Assembly: GCA_947379975.1 (NCBI GenBank)
Contig: CANCPF010000019.1
Coordinates: 1-38,011 of the forward strand
Direction of reading: 5' to 3'
From: Methylophilaceae bacterium
Lineage (GTDB): Bacteria > Pseudomonadota > Gammaproteobacteria > Burkholderiales > Methylophilaceae
DNA length: 38,011 nt
The position numbers were made by a program, and so were the translations under genes. Positions 32,972 to 38,011 of this stretch are shown in pieces. Below the pieces are notes generated by a model. It did not search any database, was not told where the DNA came from, and saw only the letters and a program-made list of their open reading frames with translations. Each line of letters opens with the position of its first letter. Position 1 is the first letter of the stretch.

Positions 32972-35020
32972 TTATTCAATCAAATCCGGCAACTCCGCAC
33001 CAAAGAACCTAGCTTTAAGTTTCTTAAGCTGATCTCTATAATCGGCGGCTTTTTCAAACTCAAGGTTTTTTGCGCTATCGTGCATGGCTTTTTCTAGTCG
33101 CTTCATTTCTTTGGCAATTTGTTTTTCACTTAAAGATTCATAGCTCGCTTGGTCTTGCAGCACTTTACGCTCACGCAAGGCTTCATCTTTATCGTATACG
33201 CCATCGATAATATCTTTGATACGTTTGCTGATACCTTTCGGTACAATGCCATTGGCTTCATTAAAAGCCATTTGCACGCCGCGCCTACGCTCAGTTTCAT
33301 CCATGGCGGCCTTCATACTACGCGTAATTTTATTGGCATAAAAAATCACTTTGCCGTTTAAGTTACGTGCTGCACGACCTGAGGTTTGAATCAGAGAACG
33401 CTCTGAACGTAAAAAGCCTTCTTTATCTGCATCCAGCACGGCTACTAAAGATACTTCAGGAATATCCAAACCTTCACGCAACAAGTTAATACCGACCAGC
33501 ACATCAAACTCGCCTAGACGTAAATCACGAATAATCTCTACTCGCTCAACCGTATCAATATCGCTATGTAAATAACGCACTTTTACACCATGTTCACTCA
33601 AATAATCGGTCAAATCTTCTGACATACGTTTTGTTAGTGTAGTGGCCAATACGCGCTCGCCCAATGCCACGCGCAATTTAATCTCACCCAGCAAATCATC
33701 TACCTGCGTATCGGCTGGCTTGACTATAATTGGCGGATCTAGCAAACCGGTTGGCCGCGCGATCATTTCAACGACTTGTTGCTGATGCGTAGCTTCATAT
33801 TCTGAAGGAGTAGCAGAAACAAATACGCATTGGCGCATAATGTGCTCGAACTCTTCAAACTTGAGCGGGCGGTTATCTAAGGCTGACGGCAAGCGCCAGC
33901 CGTAATCCACCAAATTTTCTTTACGTGAACGGTCGCCTTTGTACATCGCACCCACTTGCGGCACGGTTACATGGCTTTCATCAATAATCATCAGCGCATT
34001 ATCTGGCAGATAGTCAATTAATGTCGGCGGTGGATCGCCCGGGTTACGGCCAGACATATGGCGTGAATAGTTTTCAATGCCTTTGCAAAAGCCAATTTCG
34101 TTAAGCATTTCAAGGTCAAAACGGGTACGCTGTTCAATGCGCGCCGCTTCTACTAATTTGCCATTCTTAATGTAAAAATCCACGCGGTCTTTAAGTTCGT
34201 GTTTGATTCTTTCTACCGCTTTAATCGTGGTTTCACGTGGCGTTACATAATGACTAGAAGGATAAACCGTGTAGCGCGGGATTTTATTGAAAATTTGCCC
34301 AGTAAGCGGGTCAAATAAAGTGATCGATTCAACTTCATCATCAAACATCGAAATACGCACGGCTGTTTCGTTATTTTCTGCCGGGAACACATCGATTACA
34401 TCGCCACGCACTCTAAATGTTCCGCGTGAAAAATCAAATTCATTGCGATCATATTGCATGCCGACCAAACGCTCTATCATATCGCGCTGGGCAATTTTCT
34501 CTCCGGCCTGCACATGCAGCACCATGCCATGGTAATCGCTAGGATCGCCAATACCATATATTGCGGAAACGGTGGCGACAATAATGCTGTCTTCACGCTC
34601 TAACAGCGCTTTGGTGGCTGAGAGCCGCATTTGCTCAATATGTTCATTAATGCTGGAATCTTTTTCAATAAACAAATCACGCGAAGGCACATAAGCTTCT
34701 GGCTGATAATAATCGTAGTAAGACACGAAATATTCAACCGAGTTATTCGGAAAAAACTCTCTAAACTCACTATATAACTGTGCAGCAAGGGTTTTATTCG
34801 GTGCCATGACAATCGCTGGCCGACCCGTGCGGGCAATCACATTGGCCATGGTGTATGTTTTACCTGAGCCAGTAACACCCAGTAAAGTTTGAAATTTCAG
34901 CCCATCATTAATACCTTGCGTTAGCTTATCAATGGCCTGTGGCTGATCGCCTGCGGGCTCAAAAGGCTGATGAAGCTGATATTTACTATTGGGGAAGGTA
35001 ACAAACACGCTGTTCTTCAT
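32972..35020 (-). CDS. uvrB: Excinuclease ABC subunit B
   Basis: UvrB is the damage-verifying helicase-like core of nucleotide excision repair. The 682-residue protein has Walker A GVTGSGKT (Lys54), the beta-hairpin region 'YFVSYYDYYQPEAYVPSRD' (97-115), DESHVTVPQ, helicase motifs 'GINLLREGLDIPEVSLVAVL' and 'QTSGRAARNLNGKVIFYANK', and a C-terminal UVR domain ('MHDSAKNLEFEKAADYRDQL') that binds UvrC. The ribosome binding site of the ATG at 35020 is weak; a GTG at residue 5 is an alternative start. It is divergent from the protease gene and stands alone. Confidence 0.97.
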   Translation of the reverse strand: MKNSVFVTFPNSKYQLHQPFEPAGDQPQAIDKLTQGINDGLKFQTLLGVTGSGKTYTMANVIARTGRPAIVMAPNKTLAAQLYSEFREFFPNNSVEYFVSYYDYYQPEAYVPSRDLFIEKDSSINEHIEQMRLSATKALLEREDSIIVATVSAIYGIGDPSDYHGMVLHVQAGEKIAQRDMIERLVGMQYDRNEFDFSRGTFRVRGDVIDVFPAENNETAVRISMFDDEVESITLFDPLTGQIFNKIPRYTVYPSSHYVTPRETTIKAVERIKHELKDRVDFYIKNGKLVEAARIEQRTRFDLEMLNEIGFCKGIENYSRHMSGRNPGDPPPTLIDYLPDNALMIIDESHVTVPQVGAMYKGDRSRKENLVDYGWRLPSALDNRPLKFEEFEHIMRQCVFVSATPSEYEATHQQQVVEMIARPTGLLDPPIIVKPADTQVDDLLGEIKLRVALGERVLATTLTKRMSEDLTDYLSEHGVKVRYLHSDIDTVERVEIIRDLRLGEFDVLVGINLLREGLDIPEVSLVAVLDADKEGFLRSERSLIQTSGRAARNLNGKVIFYANKITRSMKAAMDETERRRGVQMAFNEANGIVPKGISKRIKDIIDGVYDKDEALRERKVLQDQASYESLSEKQIAKEMKRLEKAMHDSAKNLEFEKAADYRDQLKKLKARFFGAELPDLIE

Positions 35021-35188
35021 TGAAAATTAACACTCGATTTTAACAGCAAATATGACAACTCACTCGAACAAATAGTGCCAGTAAAATTTAGTCAGAACTT
35101 TGCGAAAATATTTGAGTCTTTTAGCAAGTGTAATCATTTACGACTTATTTACTTAACGTTTAACACGTTATTTTCTTTGGGGATTAAT

Positions 35189-36214
35189 ATGCGCAGTTTT
35201 ATTTTACTCGCTGCTTTTGTCAGTTTTATTCAGACAAGTTTCATATCAACAACATTTGCCAGCGACCAATCAAAAATCTTACGCGCCATGCAATCTGTCG
35301 TTATGGTGCGCGGTTACAATGCTAGCGGCGGCTTGTCTTATGGTTCAGGCGTCATGGTGGGTGATAATAAAGTCATGTCTAATTGCCACGTGTTTCGTGG
35401 CACCAAAAGCCCATGGATTTCACGCGGTGAAGATACTTATCCAATTGTTTCTGTTCAGGCGGACAGATGGCATGATTTATGTTTGTTAACTACCTTTGGC
35501 TTGCCGTTTTCAGCAGTACCACAAGGTAAAGGTAATGACTTAAAACGTGGTCAAGATGTATTGGCAATCGGCCATTCAAATGGCGTACCGGCGCCTCTAA
35601 CGTCCCAAGGTACGGTGAAATCCACCTATGAATTTGAAGGTGGCCGCATCATTAGAAGTAGCGCACAATTTAGAATGGGTGCAAGTGGCAGCGGTATCTT
35701 TGATGCAGAAGGCAATTTACTCGGCATCAACACCTTTAAAACACCAGGCAAACCTGCTTATTTTTACTCACTGCCCATAGAATGGCTAGCGAACGTTGAA
35801 AAACTTCCGGTTGAAACCAGCTTTCCAATTACCGGCAAAGCGTTTTGGGAAGCTGACGACGATAAGAAGCCGTACTTTATGCAAATCGCAATCCCAGAAA
35901 TCAATAAAGATTGGCCGATGCTGGCGCAAGTCGCGCAAAAATGGACAGAGGCTGATACTAAAAACTCTGATGCCTGGTATGAGCTTGGTATCGCCCAAGA
36001 AAACCTGTATAAAATAGACGAAGCTAAAGCCGCTTATCAGAAATCGGTGCTGCTTGATGCGACTAATATAGATTCTTTGTTCAGATTAGGCCTTATCGCA
36101 CAATCTCTTGGAGACAAAACAGCAATGCATACGGTTAATTTAGCAATCGCCAATGTAGACAAAGACCTAGCGCAACAGTACAGTGAAATGCTGGGTTGCG
36201 GGGCAGAATGCTAG
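35189..36214 (+). CDS. Secreted trypsin-like serine protease with C-terminal TPR repeats
   Basis: A 341-residue exported protein. I start at the ATG at 35189 (GGGGA upstream), which gives a good signal peptide ('MRSFILLAAFVSFIQTSFIS', cleavage after TFA). The frame is open further upstream but that part lacks signal character. The trypsin-fold triad is complete: His67 in MSNCHVF, Asp96 in RWHDLCLL, Ser166 in GASGSGIFD. The last 110 residues hold TPR-like helices ('DAWYELGIAQENLYKIDEAK', then AAYQKSVLLDATNIDSLFRL). There is no PDZ domain, so it is not DegP/HtrA. The role is unknown; periplasmic quality control or processing is a guess. It lies between divergent uvrB and the aminotransferase gene. 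Confidence 0.88.
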   Translation: MRSFILLAAFVSFIQTSFISTTFASDQSKILRAMQSVVMVRGYNASGGLSYGSGVMVGDNKVMSNCHVFRGTKSPWISRGEDTYPIVSVQADRWHDLCLLTTFGLPFSAVPQGKGNDLKRGQDVLAIGHSNGVPAPLTSQGTVKSTYEFEGGRIIRSSAQFRMGASGSGIFDAEGNLLGINTFKTPGKPAYFYSLPIEWLANVEKLPVETSFPITGKAFWEADDDKKPYFMQIAIPEINKDWPMLAQVAQKWTEADTKNSDAWYELGIAQENLYKIDEAKAAYQKSVLLDATNIDSLFRLGLIAQSLGDKTAMHTVNLAIANVDKDLAQQYSEMLGCGAEC

Positions 36215-36395
36215 AATAAGCAATCGTTTTATATAACAGGCATCATTGTTAATCGAGATGAAATTAATTATGCGGCCTGTTAACTTAAGCATATGCCGAC
36301 AGATAATGCTTTGAATTATTCCTAACAACCGCTTTTGTGCGTAAAATAGCGCTTATTCAATAATTTGCATAAGAATTGTTTTAAGGAAACATATT

Positions 36396-37619
36396 TTGGC
36401 ACCAGCACAAACAGCGCATCAATCAGCAGTTCTATCACACCGCGTTCAATCCATTAAAGAATCTCCTACCCTTGCCATTACCGCAAAAGCGGGTAAATAT
36501 AAGGCAGAAGGTCGCCCTATTATTGGTTTAGCTGCCGGTGAACCGGATTTTGATACACCACAACACATTAAAGATGCGGCAAAATTAGCCATTGATAACG
36601 GCTTTACCAAATACACCCCTGTTGCTGGCATTCCTGGCCTAAAAAAGGCCATTGTTAATAAATTCAAAAATGAAAATGGCTTTGACTACGCACTTAACGA
36701 AGTGATTGTTGGTGTAGGCGGCAAACAAACCATATTCAACTTGTGCTTAGCGGTATTAAACAAGGGCGATGAAGTTATTATCCCTGCGCCCTACTGGGTT
36801 TCTTATGCAGACATTGCACTGGTCACGGAAGCCACGCCGGTGATTATTCAATGCGGCATTGAGCAAGGCTTTAAATTACTGCCAGCGCAGCTAGAAGCTG
36901 CTATTACACCAAAAACAAAAATCTTTATGATTAATTCACCATCCAACCCGACTGGTGCGGTGTATAGCTTAACTGAGTTACAAGCATTGGGTGAAGTTTT
37001 ACTAAAACACCCGCATGTATTAGTCGCTACCGATGATATGTATGAACATGTGAATTTAACTGGTGATAAATTTTATAATATATTAAATGCAGCGCCAGCA
37101 TTAAAAGACCGCTGCATAGTACTTAATGGCGTTTCTAAAGCTTACTCCATGACTGGTTGGCGCATAGGCTACGCCGCCGGCCCGGCTTACATTATAAAAG
37201 CCATGGAGATTTTACAATCTCAATCAACTAGCAATGCCACATCAATCTCACAAGTAGCCGCACAAGCGGCATTAGAAGGCTCACAAGATTGCATCACACC
37301 GATGGTGACCGCTTTTAAGCAACGTCACACTTATGTAGTGAATCGTTTCAACACAATGCCAGGTCTAAGCTGCTTAATGGCAGGCGGCGCCTTTTATGCG
37401 TTCCCTGATGCACGCGGCGCAATTGCCAGCTTATATCAAGCCGGAAAAATTAAAGCAGCCACCGACATGGCACTTGCAGAATATTTTCTTGAGGAATTTG
37501 ATGTAGCGGTAGTGCCAGGCTCAGCCTTTGGCGCAGAAGGATATTTCAGAATTTCGTTTGCGACATCAATGGAAAACCTTCAGAACGCATTAGACCGGAT
37601 TGAAAAAGCACTTCAATAA
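36396..37619 (+). CDS. Class I pyridoxal-phosphate aminotransferase, aspartate aminotransferase type
   Basis: A 407-residue cytoplasmic enzyme that should transfer the amino group between aspartate and 2-oxoglutarate. Many close relatives also act on prephenate. The PLP lysine is Lys248 in SKAYSMTGWRIGY. Other conserved sites are Asn184 in SPSNPTG, Asp213-Asp214-Met-Tyr216 (cofactor contacts), and Arg385 in YFRISFATS, which binds the substrate carboxylate. This is the bacterial type Ib/gamma aspartate aminotransferase layout rather than E. coli AspC. The start is a TTG with AAGGA eight bases upstream. A perfect 19-bp terminator follows. The gene commonly neighbours uvrB in betaproteobacteria. 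Confidence 0.93.
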   Translation: MAPAQTAHQSAVLSHRVQSIKESPTLAITAKAGKYKAEGRPIIGLAAGEPDFDTPQHIKDAAKLAIDNGFTKYTPVAGIPGLKKAIVNKFKNENGFDYALNEVIVGVGGKQTIFNLCLAVLNKGDEVIIPAPYWVSYADIALVTEATPVIIQCGIEQGFKLLPAQLEAAITPKTKIFMINSPSNPTGAVYSLTELQALGEVLLKHPHVLVATDDMYEHVNLTGDKFYNILNAAPALKDRCIVLNGVSKAYSMTGWRIGYAAGPAYIIKAMEILQSQSTSNATSISQVAAQAALEGSQDCITPMVTAFKQRHTYVVNRFNTMPGLSCLMAGGAFYAFPDARGAIASLYQAGKIKAATDMALAEYFLEEFDVAVVPGSAFGAEGYFRISFATSMENLQNALDRIEKALQ

Positions 37620-37646
37620 ATCAACTAAGCTTATAAACACAGCAGT

Positions 37647-37692
37647 AAAAATAAGGCATCAATAATTTAACATTTATTGATGCCTTATTTTT
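37647..37692 (+). terminator. Rho-independent terminator of the aminotransferase gene
   Basis: A perfect 19-bp stem (37647-37665 with 37674-37692) around an eight-base loop, ending in a run of six T. The GC core is AAGGCATC/GATGCCTT. It starts 28 bases after the stop codon. Confidence 0.95.
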
Positions 37693-37878
37693 TACTCGCT
37701 ACCATCAAAATAGATCCGATTCAACATTGCATCTATTATCCAATAGAAAAAATTACATGAGGTATCACAGACAGCTCAAATAAAGCCCTTTTTATCTAAT
37801 AAATAACTTGCAATTATCACTAGTTTTAAAGCTAAAAATATAGTCTTATGTTGTTAGTAAATAGTACAGAAAAAATGT
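37693..37878. other. Non-coding AT-rich gap before tRNA-Asn
   Basis: Together with the terminator and tRNA promoter this gap of about 315 bases between the aminotransferase and tRNA-Asn has no gene. This middle part shows no reading frame, repeat or hairpin that I can support. Confidence 0.7.
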
Positions 37879-37906
37879 TTGACACAAAGTCCGGAGTCAG
37901 TATAAT
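37879..37906 (+). promoter_or_regulatory. Consensus sigma-70 promoter of tRNA-Asn
   Basis: TTGACA (37879-37884) and TATAAT (37901-37906) are both perfect and 16 bases apart. Transcription should begin near 37913, about 22 bases before the mature tRNA. GGCGCC follows the -10, a GC-rich discriminator as expected for a stable-RNA gene. Confidence 0.93.
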
Positions 37907-37934
37907 GGCGCCTTCACGAGAAATTGTGAAATAT

Positions 37935-38010
37935 TCCTCGATAGCTCAGTTGGTAGAGCAACGGACTGTTAATCCGTGTGTCCCTGGTTCGAGCCCAGGT
38001 CGAGGAGCCA
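37935..38010 (+). tRNA. tRNA-Asn (anticodon GTT)
   Basis: All arms fold. The acceptor is TCCTCGA with TCGAGGA, the D arm is GCTC-AGTTGGTA-GAGC, and the anticodon arm is ACGGA-CTGTTAA-TCCGT with anticodon GTT. The T arm is CCTGG-TTCGAGC-CCAGG and the discriminator is G. CCA is encoded (38008-38010). The window ends one base later. Confidence 0.98.
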
Positions 38011-38011
38011 A

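Overview
The window looks like chromosome of a low-GC betaproteobacterium. The best guess is a Methylotenera-like member of the Methylophilaceae. The reasons are the rpsF-priB-rpsR-rplI order (PriB occurs in beta- and gammaproteobacteria), a beta-style FabI, and the AT-rich codon usage. The genus is an inference from gene content, not from a search.

Layout. Positions 1-3123 hold the end of a peptide-type ABC transporter (binding protein cut by the window edge, then two permeases). fabI follows and converges on ppiD across a shared bidirectional terminator. A divergent block (6236-8710) holds selO and two small membrane-protein genes of unknown function. From 11566 back to 8757 lies a tightly packed minus-strand cluster made of a short J-domain protein and three proteins I do not recognise. 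Next on the plus strand are a secreted four-EF-hand protein, arsD, arsA and a RIO-type kinase.

The centrepiece is a minus-strand operon from about 25880 down to 15608. It has two NtrC-like sites, a sigma-54 type -24/-12 promoter and a guanidine-I (ykkC) riboswitch. These lead into an ABC transporter (binding protein, permease, ATPase), two DUF1989 proteins, a biotin-dependent carboxylase of the urea-carboxylase family, and an allophanate hydrolase split into two genes. Read together, this is a guanidine-as-nitrogen-source pathway: import, carboxylation to carboxyguanidine, deimination to allophanate, and hydrolysis to ammonia and CO2. It appears to be gated both by nitrogen limitation and by guanidine itself.

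The rest is mostly housekeeping: copA (copper export), radA, dnaB, a terminator, rplI-rpsR-priB-rpsF with a clear promoter, uvrB, a secreted trypsin-like protease with TPR-like repeats, a class I aminotransferase with a strong terminator, and a tRNA-Asn with a consensus promoter. No insertion sequences, prophage genes or CRISPR arrays were seen.
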